Made by a program: the position numbers and the translations under genes. From Ensifer adhaerens (GTDB lineage: Bacteria > Pseudomonadota > Alphaproteobacteria > Rhizobiales > Rhizobiaceae): 64,000 nt of DNA. The notes beneath the pieces were generated by a model, which was not told the DNA's origin, ran no database searches, and saw only the letters and a list, made by a program, of their open reading frames with translations. The DNA lies in assembly GCF_002007205.1 (NCBI RefSeq), contig NZ_LAZS01000012.1, positions 62,001 through 126,000 of the forward strand, in the 5' to 3' direction. This document shows positions 56,116-64,000 of the stretch, piece by piece (position 1 is the stretch's first letter; each line of letters begins with the position of its first letter).

Positions 56116-57005
56116 GGCGCCGGCGCCTGGGCAATGCGGCCAGCCGAGATTGCGGCGGCGACACGGTTCAAGGTTGGATAGTCGCCGCCGCGGCCATAGG
56201 CCAGATAGCCGGGGCACAGATAATCGGCGGCGCCTTCCGGAACCTTGCCAAGCGACAACGGCTGGTAGCGGCCACCCGCGTTCTTCAGGATGAGGGTGGC
56301 TGCCGCCACGTCCCAGGCATTGACGCCGAAGCCGGCGGCGGCATCGACGAAACCTGCCGCAACATGGGCAATGCTCAAGGCGGCGCTGCCGGGGCGGCGT
56401 ACCGTCGAGAAGGTCTCGACCAGATCGCCGAAGCGGGCAAGAGCGACAACCCGGCCGTCGAGGCGAAAGTCCCGCGAAACGGGATAGCCGGTGATCAGGG
56501 TCGCGCGGGCCTCGTCGGCCACCGCCCTGGAGGCAATGACCTCGCCGTTCAGATAGGAGCGCGCGATGTCAGCCGAAAAAAGCAGATCTGCCACCGGGTC
56601 GTATACAACCCCGGCCATGACGGCCCCATCTTCGACCGCAGCGATCGATATGCACCAGAAGGCGAGCCCGCGGGCGAAGTTCGCGGTTCCGTCGATCGGA
56701 TCGACATACCATTGGATCTCGCCGTCGCCGACCTGACCGCCCTCCTCGCCAAGCATGGCCGAATTCGGTTCGTGCGTGAAGATGTAGTCGCGGATGAGTG
56801 CCTCGGCTTGCCGGTCGTGGATGGTCACGACGTCATGGAGATCGCGCTTGTAGTCGACGGCAACTTCCAAGCGGAAGGCGGCAAACAAGGGTGCACCTGC
56901 CGCGCGGGCGGCGCCCTCGGCGACTTTCATCAGCCGGCGCGAGCGGTCGAGCGCGCTGTCCCTGTCTGGATGATCTCGGCTCGCAGCCGTATTGGCATCG
57001 GTCAT
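56112..57005 (-). CDS. Inositol monophosphatase family phosphatase
   Basis: A 297-residue cytosolic Mg-dependent phosphatase. Metal ligands are seen in MLGEEGG, DPIDGTANFARG and the C-terminal NAWDVAAATLILKNAGG. The ATG at 57005 has AGGA seven bases before it. Members act on inositol phosphates, sugar phosphates, histidinol phosphate or PAP. Its place 67 bp after the ABC binding protein, and before another phosphatase, suggests it releases phosphate from an imported phosphorylated compound. Confidence 0.9.
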   Translation of the reverse strand: MTDANTAASRDHPDRDSALDRSRRLMKVAEGAARAAGAPLFAAFRLEVAVDYKRDLHDVVTIHDRQAEALIRDYIFTHEPNSAMLGEEGGQVGDGEIQWYVDPIDGTANFARGLAFWCISIAAVEDGAVMAGVVYDPVADLLFSADIARSYLNGEVIASRAVADEARATLITGYPVSRDFRLDGRVVALARFGDLVETFSTVRRPGSAALSIAHVAAGFVDAAAGFGVNAWDVAAATLILKNAGGRYQPLSLGKVPEGAADYLCPGYLAYGRGGDYPTLNRVAAAISAGRIAQAPAP

Positions 57006-57072
57006 GCTCACGTCCTGTTGATGCTGGAACGGCCGGCGCGGCCAGTCCTCGTCATGTCGCGCCGGCCGGGGT

Positions 57073-58200
57073 TTACTTGCTGTAGTTCACGCGCCAGAAA
57101 TCCTGCCACTCCTCGCGCCGGTCGAAATCCTCAAGACCGGTGGCGGCGTTGTAGGGGAACAGGCGGTCCGCCACTTCCATGATCCCCGACGGCTCGTCCG
57201 CCGGCATCTTGATGTCGGTGTTGGTCGGAAGCTTGCCGTCCTTCATCTGGGGCCCGATGCCCTCCTCCGTCAGCACGTAGTGGATGAAGAGTTTTGCTGA
57301 ATTCGGGCTTGCCGACTTCGAGGCGATGAGACCGAGCTTGGTGTAGGTCCAGCCGACCCAAGGGGTAAGCTCGGTGCACAGACCGAGCTTGTAGCCCTTG
57401 CCTTCGTTGTCGCGGAACTTGGCCGAGCTCAAGAGCCCGAAGAACGGTTCCTTCTGGCCAGCCGCGCCGACCGCCTCGGCGACGGGATCGTCGCCGTCGG
57501 TCACGAGCGGCCCGTTTTGTGCCAGAGCCTTGATCCAGGCTGCCGCCGCACTCTTCTCAGCGGTTTCAAGATCCTTGCCGAAGTGGGTCTTGTAGGCCTC
57601 GGCCACCTTGGCATCGGCGTGTTTTTCCAACTGATTGAACCAGTCGGTGTAGGTGCTCTTGGTCAGGGGATCGACGAGCGCGATCTTGCCTTTCCATTTC
57701 GCTTCCGTCAGTTCCCAGATGTTTGTCACCGGGCACTTGTCGTAGGCCTCGGTGTTATAGGCCCAGACGTTGGCGTTGGTCGAAATCGCCAGGGGTTCCT
57801 GGAAGGCGGCCGGTATCTTCTCCTTCATATCGCCAGGCAGGTAGCTTTCGACGAAGCCCTGCGGCAGGAGCTGCGCGAGTGCCGCGGGCGCGTCGGTGAT
57901 CAGGGCGACGTCCCCCTGGACGTTGCCGGCCTGCGCCTCCCGGATGATCATCTCCAGTTGGCTGTTGGCTGAGACTTTGACGCCCGTCGCCTTGACTCCG
58001 TATTTGGTGGTGAAGGCCTCCGCCATTTCGACGATCTTGCCGGTGCTGTCGTAGACGTTGATCGGCTTTTCTTTCTTTGCCGCTTCCACCAGCGCATCGA
58101 GATCAAACGTCTCTTCAGCGCGCGCTTCGATGGCTGTTGCGGCCGCAAGGGCGGCGAACGCCGCCCCGATGACCGTAAACCTGTTCTTACCTTTGCTCAT
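57073..58200 (-). CDS. ABC transporter periplasmic binding protein (paralogue 1)
   Basis: A 375-residue periplasmic protein of the ferric-ion/AfuA/2-aminoethylphosphonate-like binding family. Signal peptide FTVIGAAFAALAAATAIEAR, then INVYDSTGKIVEMAEAF, ANVWAYNTEAYDKCPVTNIW and KLFIHYVLTEEGIGPQ. GGAGGGG precedes the ATG. It is a close paralogue of the next gene upstream. Absence of the paired tyrosines of FbpA and the phosphatases downstream favour a phosphorylated organic ligand over iron. Confidence 0.88.
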   Translation of the reverse strand: MSKGKNRFTVIGAAFAALAAATAIEARAEETFDLDALVEAAKKEKPINVYDSTGKIVEMAEAFTTKYGVKATGVKVSANSQLEMIIREAQAGNVQGDVALITDAPAALAQLLPQGFVESYLPGDMKEKIPAAFQEPLAISTNANVWAYNTEAYDKCPVTNIWELTEAKWKGKIALVDPLTKSTYTDWFNQLEKHADAKVAEAYKTHFGKDLETAEKSAAAAWIKALAQNGPLVTDGDDPVAEAVGAAGQKEPFFGLLSSAKFRDNEGKGYKLGLCTELTPWVGWTYTKLGLIASKSASPNSAKLFIHYVLTEEGIGPQMKDGKLPTNTDIKMPADEPSGIMEVADRLFPYNAATGLEDFDRREEWQDFWRVNYSK

Positions 58201-58238
58201 GGTTTCCCCTCCCAAGGAGACCGTTTCACAACGTTCGA

Positions 58239-59375
58239 TTACTTCTGGTAGTTGATCCGCCAGAGATCCTGCCAGGTCTCACGTGCATCCCAGTCTTCAA
58301 GGCTGGTCGACATCTGATAGGGCAGGACCTGATCGAGCACGGCACCGATGCCCGACGGTTCGTCGGCCGGCAGCGAGACATCGCTGTTGGTCGAGATCTT
58401 CCCGTCCTCGGCCTGCGGCGCGATGCCCTCGGCCGTCATCACGTAGTGGATGAAAAGCTTCGAGGCGTTGGGACTGTTGGTGCCCTTGGTGATCAGGCCA
58501 ACGCCCGGATACATCCAGCCGAGCCAGGGCTTCAAATCCTTGCACAGGCCAAGCTTCATGCCCTTTTCCGCATTGTCGCGGAACTTCGCGGAACTCATCA
58601 ATCCCATGAACGGCTGCGATTGTCCCGGTGCGCCGACCGCGTCGGCCGCAGCCGCATCGGCGTCGGTCAGGAGCGGCGCGTTGGCGGCGAGCGCCTTTAC
58701 CCAGGCTGCCGTCGCGCTGCCGTCGTCGGTTTCCAGCGCCTTGCCGTAGAGCTCCTTGTAGGCGGCCGACACCTTGTCGTCGCCGTGTTTGGCCATCTGG
58801 TTGAACCAGTCGACATAGGACGGCTTGCCGAGCGGGTCCTGCATCGCGACCTTGCCCTTCCACTCCGGTCCGGTCAGCTGCCAGATGTTGGTGACCGGGC
58901 ACTTGTCGAAGAGTTCGGTGTTGTAGGCCCAGACATTGGCGCTGGTGACCACCGTCAGCGGATCCTGATACTCCGCCGGAATCTTGGCGGCGAGGTCCGG
59001 CGGCAGCCAGCTCTCGGCAAAACCCTGTGGAATGAGCTGCGCCATGGCGGCCGGTGCATCGCTGATGATCGAGACGTCGCCCTGGATGTTGTTGGCGCGG
59101 GCCTCGCGAATGATCATTTCGAGCTGGGCGGTCGCCTTGACCTTGGAGCCCTCGGCCGCGACGCCGTACTTTTCGGCAAAGGCCTTGGCCATTTCGACGA
59201 TCTTGCCAGTGCTGTCATAGACCGTGATCGGCGGCTCCTTGCGCGCTGCCTCGATCAGCGCGTTCAGGTCGAACGCATCCTCGGCCACCGCCGGTCCGGC
59301 GATCGCCATGATGGCCGTCGCCAGCAAGGCGCGCCTGATTGCACGTTGCCTCCTGTCAGTCTTCCGAAAATGCAT
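58239..59375 (-). CDS. ABC transporter periplasmic binding protein (paralogue 2)
   Basis: A 378-residue periplasmic protein sharing blocks such as YDSTGKIVEMA, DKCPVTNIW, SSAKFRDN and KLFIHYV with the following gene, a tandem duplication. The signal peptide is basic then hydrophobic (IRRALLATAIMAIAGPAVAE). GGGAGG eight bases before the ATG. Two binding proteins probably widen the range of ligands for one permease. It lies 52 bp after the ATPase gene. Confidence 0.88.
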   Translation of the reverse strand: MHFRKTDRRQRAIRRALLATAIMAIAGPAVAEDAFDLNALIEAARKEPPITVYDSTGKIVEMAKAFAEKYGVAAEGSKVKATAQLEMIIREARANNIQGDVSIISDAPAAMAQLIPQGFAESWLPPDLAAKIPAEYQDPLTVVTSANVWAYNTELFDKCPVTNIWQLTGPEWKGKVAMQDPLGKPSYVDWFNQMAKHGDDKVSAAYKELYGKALETDDGSATAAWVKALAANAPLLTDADAAAADAVGAPGQSQPFMGLMSSAKFRDNAEKGMKLGLCKDLKPWLGWMYPGVGLITKGTNSPNASKLFIHYVMTAEGIAPQAEDGKISTNSDVSLPADEPSGIGAVLDQVLPYQMSTSLEDWDARETWQDLWRINYQK

Positions 59376-59427
59376 CGTCTGTTCCTCCCTCAGAGCGTGT
59401 TTCGTATGTCTTCGGCGACGAAGCGCC

Positions 59428-60561
59428 TCAGTTCAGCGTGTTCTTGCGCAAAAGTGCGTCCGCCTCGGTGAGGCGCTGGCCGCCCTTGTCGAAGACGTGA
59501 AGCGCCTCGGGCGGCGCGAAGAACGAAACTTTGGAGCCGGTCTCGACGCGCGGCAGGGCGTTGGTCGTCAAGAACAGCGTGTCGCTGTCGTTCCTGAGTT
59601 CCAGGATCCAGCTGCCGCCGGTCGGCAGCACACCCGTCACGGTCATTTCGCCGGAAAAGCCACCCGCCGGCACGTCCTCACACTTGACCGAGTAACCGAT
59701 TGCCTCCGGTCGGATGCCGACCGAGCCGATGCCGCGCAGCGACGGATGGCGCGCGCCGAGATAGGCTTCGGCGGCGAGTGAAAGCTGTGAGGCTGCCGAC
59801 GAGCCAAAGGTCAGGATGTTGATCGGCGGGCTGCCGACGAATTCCGCAACGAAGCGATTGGCGGGGCGATCATAGATGTCGTTGGGCGTGCCCATCTGCT
59901 GCAGCGTGCCCTCGTTCATGACGGCAATCGTGGTTGCCAGCGTCATCGCCTCCCATTGATCATGGGTCACGAAGACGATCGTCGTTTTGAACTCCTTGTG
60001 GATGCGCTTCAGTTCGGCGCGCATTTCCAGCCGCAGCCGCGCGTCGAGGTTCGACAGCGGCTCGTCGAGCAGAAGCACACCCGGATTGACAGCCAGCATG
60101 CGGGCGAGCGCCACGCGCTGCTGCTGGCCGCCGGAGAGCTGCGACGGATAACGGTCGCGATACTTGGCGATGTCGAGGGCCTGCATCACCTTTTCGACCC
60201 GTGCCTCGCGCTCGGCCTTCGGCAGCTTGCGCAGCCTGAGGCCGAAATCGGTGTTGCGCTCGATCGTCAGGTGCGGCCAGAGCGCGTAGCTCTGGAAGAC
60301 GAGGCCCATTTCGCGCTTTTCCGGTGGGATGAACACGCCAGACCGCACCGAATCCACCAGCCGCTCGCCGATGCGGATTTCGCCATCCGACAGGTTTTCG
60401 AGCCCGGCGATCATGCGCAGCGTCGTGGTCTTGCCGCAGCCGGAGGGACCGAGAAGACACATGAACTCGCCGTCGCGGATTTCGAGATCGAGGTTGGAAA
60501 CAGCATTGGCGGAATTGACGCCGTAGTTCTTCTGGGCGCCGCTGAGATTGATGGATGGCAT
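59428..60561 (-). CDS. ABC transporter ATPase (PotA/FbpC-like)
   Basis: A 377-residue cytosolic ATPase energising the importer. Walker A GPSGCGKTTTLRMIAG, signature QLSGGQQQRVALARML, Walker B VLLLDEPLSNLD and the H-loop TIVFVTHDQWEAM are intact. The C-terminal 130 residues form a TOBE-type regulatory domain. It overlaps the permease stop by one base (TGATG). Confidence 0.95.
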   Translation of the reverse strand: MPSINLSGAQKNYGVNSANAVSNLDLEIRDGEFMCLLGPSGCGKTTTLRMIAGLENLSDGEIRIGERLVDSVRSGVFIPPEKREMGLVFQSYALWPHLTIERNTDFGLRLRKLPKAEREARVEKVMQALDIAKYRDRYPSQLSGGQQQRVALARMLAVNPGVLLLDEPLSNLDARLRLEMRAELKRIHKEFKTTIVFVTHDQWEAMTLATTIAVMNEGTLQQMGTPNDIYDRPANRFVAEFVGSPPINILTFGSSAASQLSLAAEAYLGARHPSLRGIGSVGIRPEAIGYSVKCEDVPAGGFSGEMTVTGVLPTGGSWILELRNDSDTLFLTTNALPRVETGSKVSFFAPPEALHVFDKGGQRLTEADALLRKNTLN

Positions 60562-62411
60562 CAGCTTCCGAGTCCTTCTGCGAGATTGGTCTTGGTCAGC
60601 TTCTGGGCTGCCAGGGTTCCAAGGTAGGCGATGGCCGCGATGATCAGCACGACGGCGTTGGCTGCCTGTGTGTAGTGGTAATCGACGAGCCGGAGCGAAT
60701 AGGTGGTCAGAACGTCGGTGCTCGGCACGGCGAGGATGACGAACAGGCTCAAGCCCTTGATCCCCGAAATGAAGGGCAAGAGTACACCGGTGACGAGCGA
60801 CCCCTTCTGGATGGGAATGACGATCAGGAACATCCGGCGGAACCAGCCGGCGCCGGAGATCTGAGCTGCCTCTTCCGGATCCTTGCCGAGCTGGGTCATG
60901 GCGGAGATGCCGGCGCGCGAGGCATAGGGCATCTGATCGGCAATCAGCGCCAGGACGAGGATGGTGACGGTGCCGTAAAGGGCGGGCATCGGGCCGCGCG
61001 GCACGGCGAAAAGCGAGAGATAGGCGGCGGCAAAGGCGATGCCCGGCACCAGATAGGGCAGGAAGGTGACCTGCCGCAGATAGACCGACAGCGCCTTGAC
61101 CGGTGTGCGGATGACCACGTAGCCGACGAGCAATCCGAGAATGCCCGAGGTTAGAGACGCGAGACCGACGATCATGAGGGTGTTTTTCGCGGCCGCCCAG
61201 AGATCAGGGCTTAAAAGCACGCCGGTCTGCAGCGCCACCGTGTGCAGGTCACGGCCGATCCAGTAGTCCAGCGTGAAGTTGTCGAGCGTGAACTGGGCCG
61301 GCAGCTTCATGATGGTGGACAGGAACAGGGTCAGAAGCGGCAGGCCGACGCTCAAGAGGAAGATGAGTGCGGCGAAGCCGGTCGCCGGCAGGCGATATTT
61401 GCCAAGCCGGCTCTGGCGGTTCATCGAGCCCTTGGAGCCGACGGTGACGAAGCGGCGGGCTTCGCGCACCAGCCGCGCGTCGATCATCAGGGTGATGATG
61501 CCGATCAGCATGATCGAGGCCGCAACCACGCCGGCAACGCCGGTCTGGCGGGATGCGATGCTGCGAAAGAGCGAGGTGGAAAGCACTTCGAACTTGACCG
61601 GCAGGCCGAGCACGTAGGGCACGCCAAACTCGCCGAGGCACTTGGCGAAGATCAACACCATGGAAGACAGCAGCGCCGGCCGCATCAGCGGCAGGATGAT
61701 CTGCAGCGCCACCTGGTAGCGCTTGGCGCCAAGGATGCGGGCGGAATCTTCGAGCTGGGAATCGAAGCGGCGCAGCGCGGAGCCGAACAGCAGAATGACG
61801 AAGGGCGTGTAGTGTAGCGCCAAGATGATGATGATCGGGAAGCGCCCATAGGCGACCCAGTCCGGCGGCGTCAGCCCCATGGCCTCGAACCAGCCCGGCT
61901 GTCCGCCGACCGTCCTGTTCTTGAAGAGCGTCGTCCAGGCAAGCGCGAAGGTCCAGGCGGGCAGCATGTAGGGTACGATGAGCGCGGTCGCGAACCATCG
62001 CCGTCCGAACATGTCTGTCCGGCTGATCAGCCACGCCAGAACCGTGCCTATGACCAGCGACAGGCTGATCGCTCCGAGCGCGACCGACAACGTGTTGAGA
62101 AGCGGCCGCCAGAAAAGGTCGACCGAGACCGGCGACAGAAAGGCACGATCGAGGTAGTAGAGCGTGAGCTCGCCGAAATCCTTGCCGAGCCGCCTCTCGT
62201 GACCGAATTGCACCCGCACGGAATCGAGCACGATCGAGATGATCGGCACGACGATGAGATAGGTAAAGAGAAGCGCCGTCAGCACGCCGATCAGCGTCGT
62301 CGGCTCCCGGGACGCCACCTTCGCTCGATAACGCCACCGCTGCCATGCCGTCGGCGTCGTTGCCACATCCGGCAATGTCGCCGCCTTGGCTGTTTCACTC
62401 AATAAGGCCAT
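60561..62411 (-). CDS. ABC transporter permease, two fused permease domains
   Basis: A 616-residue inner-membrane protein with about 12 helices in two homologous halves, as in FbpB/AfuB-type permeases. Each half has an EAA loop that contacts the ATPase (LEDSARILGAKRYQVALQI and DPEEAAQISGAGWFRRMFLI). AAGGGG seven bases before the ATG at 62411. It heads the operon permease-ATPase-binding protein-binding protein-phosphatase-phosphatase. Confidence 0.93.
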   Translation of the reverse strand: MALLSETAKAATLPDVATTPTAWQRWRYRAKVASREPTTLIGVLTALLFTYLIVVPIISIVLDSVRVQFGHERRLGKDFGELTLYYLDRAFLSPVSVDLFWRPLLNTLSVALGAISLSLVIGTVLAWLISRTDMFGRRWFATALIVPYMLPAWTFALAWTTLFKNRTVGGQPGWFEAMGLTPPDWVAYGRFPIIIILALHYTPFVILLFGSALRRFDSQLEDSARILGAKRYQVALQIILPLMRPALLSSMVLIFAKCLGEFGVPYVLGLPVKFEVLSTSLFRSIASRQTGVAGVVAASIMLIGIITLMIDARLVREARRFVTVGSKGSMNRQSRLGKYRLPATGFAALIFLLSVGLPLLTLFLSTIMKLPAQFTLDNFTLDYWIGRDLHTVALQTGVLLSPDLWAAAKNTLMIVGLASLTSGILGLLVGYVVIRTPVKALSVYLRQVTFLPYLVPGIAFAAAYLSLFAVPRGPMPALYGTVTILVLALIADQMPYASRAGISAMTQLGKDPEEAAQISGAGWFRRMFLIVIPIQKGSLVTGVLLPFISGIKGLSLFVILAVPSTDVLTTYSLRLVDYHYTQAANAVVLIIAAIAYLGTLAAQKLTKTNLAEGLGS

Positions 62412-62996
62412 GCTCTTCCCCTTGGACCTCAACATGCGCAGCCTGCCGCGGCGATCGATGCCGGACGGACTTTCAGGTGTCGACGGGGAAACAGAGCTCA
62501 CGCGCGACGGCATGACGCTGCGATACGCAAGAAGCCGCATTTCGACGCGAAATGTCGCGGCTATAGGGTACTCGATCCTCCCCGTTCGCGGGACAGGCAA
62601 AAGCACCTGCCCAACGTCGGCGCCAGCTCCTCAACCGCGCCGCCATCACCACGAACATAGACAGAACAAACATTCCAATTTGGCGCCGTCTATGGAACAT
62701 ATGATCCAATGGCAGGGGGCTGTTGTCAACAAAAAAATGCACACGTGCTCAATGCTTTAAGCTGTTGTTTTTTATATACATTTATTGACTCCATGGCGGC
62801 ATGTTTCGAACACGTGATCATAAGGTCGCGGCTTATGCTCGCGGCGGGGTGAAACAGCCGCTATGGATGGGCCACTCGCGGTCGTTCGCCGGCCTCATTG
62901 GTTGGTTTTCAGAGTGTATGCGCTCGAACTTTTTCGTTGGAATGGGGCCGCTTTTGTGGCCCTGATTAGAAGCGTCTGATTCTGCAGGAGAAAGGC
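62412..62996. other. Divergent control region between importer operon and LacI gene
   Basis: 585 bp between divergent starts. It contains the promoter listed at 62701-62729 and AT-rich sequence around 62730-62790. Two CACGTG-bearing stretches (near 62742 and 62811) and GCTTTAAGC (62753-62761) are possible parts of LacI-family operators, but none shows a full family palindrome. No gene is supported. Confidence 0.4.
62701..62729 (-). promoter_or_regulatory. Sigma-70 promoter of the ABC importer operon
   Basis: On the minus strand a perfect TTGACA (62724-62729) and GATCAT (62701-62706, 4 of 6) are spaced by 17 bp. This lies about 290 bp before the permease ATG, leaving a long leader. Confidence 0.45.
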
Positions 62997-63986
62997 ATGG
63001 CAAGGGGCTTTGTGACGGCCGAAGAGGTTGCAAAACGCGCGGGCGTCTCGCGTTCGGCGGTCTCGCGAACCTTTACGCCTGGAGCCAGCGTATCCCAGGC
63101 TGTGCGGCGCAAGGTTTTGAAGGCTGCCCGGGAGCTTGGCTACCGGGTCAACCGGCTGGCGCAGGGGCTGAACAACGACCGCTCAAACCTCATCGGCGTC
63201 GTCGGCGCCAATCTCAGTACGCCCTTCCATGCAAAGCAGCTCGATCTCTTGAGCATCGGCCTGTTGCGGCGCGGTTTGCAGTGCCTGTTGCTCAATGCCG
63301 CGGACGCACGCAAGGATATCGCGCCACTGATCGAACTTCTCTTCGAATTCCGGGCGCAGGCGATCATCGTGCTGTCCGGAGATCCGCCGGAATCGATCGT
63401 CGACCAATGCATCGCCAACGGGGTGCGACTGATCCTGATCAATCAGAAGATCGATCGCACCGACACCAGCATGGTGTTGAGCGACGATTCCCGCGGTGCG
63501 GATCTCGCAGCGCTGCGCCTGATCGAGGCGCGTTGCAAGAAGGTCGCGGTGATTTCAAGCGGCAGCCAGACGCCCGCCCAGGTTCGCCGCACTACCGCGT
63601 TCAAACAGAAGATGGCGACCGCCGGCGTCGAGGTCGTCGCCTGGTCGGGTGGAACGACGAGCTATGAGAGCGGCTATCAGGCCGGCTGCGAACTGCTCGT
63701 CGACGAAGCGATCGACGGCGCCTTCTGCGTTACCGATCTCCTGGCGCTCGGGTTTCTCGATGCGGCCCGCACCGAAATGCACCGCCGCGTCCCGGCTGAT
63801 CTTTCCGTCGTCGGCTTCGACGATATACCGCAGGCCGGGTGGAAGAGTTACGAACTCACCACGGTCGCGCAGTCCTTCTCCGCCCTGACGGAGCGGGTTC
63901 TCGAAGCGCTCGAAGCCGACGAAATGGAAACCCGGCTTCAGGTCGTCCCGGTGGCGATGGTCGAGCGCAAGACGGCCCGCCGCTAG
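62997..63986 (+). CDS. LacI-family transcriptional regulator
   Basis: A 329-residue repressor with N-terminal helix-turn-helix (FVTAEEVAKRAGVSRSAVSR, then TFTPGASVS and hinge AARELGYRVNRLAQGL) and a periplasmic-binding-like effector domain (NLIGVVGANLSTPFHAKQLD, VVGFDDIPQAGW). GGAG six bases before the ATG. It is divergent from the ABC importer operon and is its likely regulator, sensing a sugar or sugar phosphate. Confidence 0.93.
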   Translation: MARGFVTAEEVAKRAGVSRSAVSRTFTPGASVSQAVRRKVLKAARELGYRVNRLAQGLNNDRSNLIGVVGANLSTPFHAKQLDLLSIGLLRRGLQCLLLNAADARKDIAPLIELLFEFRAQAIIVLSGDPPESIVDQCIANGVRLILINQKIDRTDTSMVLSDDSRGADLAALRLIEARCKKVAVISSGSQTPAQVRRTTAFKQKMATAGVEVVAWSGGTTSYESGYQAGCELLVDEAIDGAFCVTDLLALGFLDAARTEMHRRVPADLSVVGFDDIPQAGWKSYELTTVAQSFSALTERVLEALEADEMETRLQVVPVAMVERKTARR

Positions 63987-64000
63987 ACCTGATTGTTCAT

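Noticed and set aside
62740-62820. Firm LacI operator call on CACGTG-bearing sequences
   Set aside because: Neither shows the extended symmetry of LacI-family sites.
1-64000. CRISPR arrays, rRNA genes, intact insertion sequences
   Set aside because: No regularly spaced repeats, rRNA motifs or complete transposase genes were seen.

Overview
The window reads as an accessory replicon (megaplasmid or chromid) of a Rhizobiaceae alphaproteobacterium close to Ensifer/Sinorhizobium. The reasons are high GC, dense operons, a full nosRZDFYLX operon, a second-type complex I cluster beside pntAB, and rhizobial-style families (tripartite tricarboxylate transporter, NsrR with flavohaemoglobin, LacI-controlled ABC importers). 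Genus assignment is inference; no replication or partition gene is visible.

Layout. (1) 1-1296: the end of a sugar ABC permease and an aldose 1-epimerase. (2) 1684-8411, minus strand: tctC-tctB-tctA, a GntR/FCD regulator and an aconitase, a tricarboxylate uptake and use unit. Near-identical 24-bp sites lie upstream of tctC and of the aconitase. (3) 8577-11112: nsrR divergent from a truncated-haemoglobin/DUF1971 fusion and flavohaemoglobin hmp, with two NsrR-type operators between them and a strong hairpin after hmp. (4) 11536-28211: a 14-subunit NADH:quinone oxidoreductase. The order is J-K-extra antiporter-like subunit-small membrane protein-L-M-N-A-B-C-D-E-F-G on minus, while H and I sit on plus with a CBS-pair protein and converge on nuoG. 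It encodes four antiporter-like subunits instead of three. (5) 28565-32220: a DUF6894-like gene and pntB/pntA. (6) 32600-36915: dtd, then a 3.5-kb patch bounded by 27-nt direct repeats and gene stumps. The patch holds a DUF1127-like gene, a SARP/hydrolase/dead-cyclase fusion and an AbrB/PIN toxin-antitoxin pair. (7) 37054-46853: the nitrous oxide reductase operon nosRZDFYLX with an FNR/NnrR-type box, and a YtfE/DnrN di-iron repair gene. (8) 47525-55224: an accessory zone with several broken genes, an acyltransferase, a frameshifted drug exporter, an XRE regulator, a pentapeptide-repeat protein, a TadG-like protein and a small ORF. (9) 55462-63986: a LacI regulator divergent from an ABC importer (fused permease, ATPase, two paralogous binding proteins) and two phosphatases.

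How it works together: regions 3, 4, 5 and 7 suit low-oxygen life with nitrogen oxides. Nos reduces N2O, NsrR/haemoglobin/Hmp/YtfE handle NO, and Nuo plus Pnt set the proton motive force and NADH/NADPH balance. Region 2 brings in tricarboxylates and region 9 probably phosphorylated organic compounds that are then dephosphorylated. The most notable observations are the four-pump complex I with its unassigned 84-residue partner, the NsrR-controlled haemoglobin-DUF1971 fusion, the paired tct/acn operators and the SARP-hydrolase-dead-cyclase fusion. No CRISPR array, rRNA gene or intact tRNA gene was seen.
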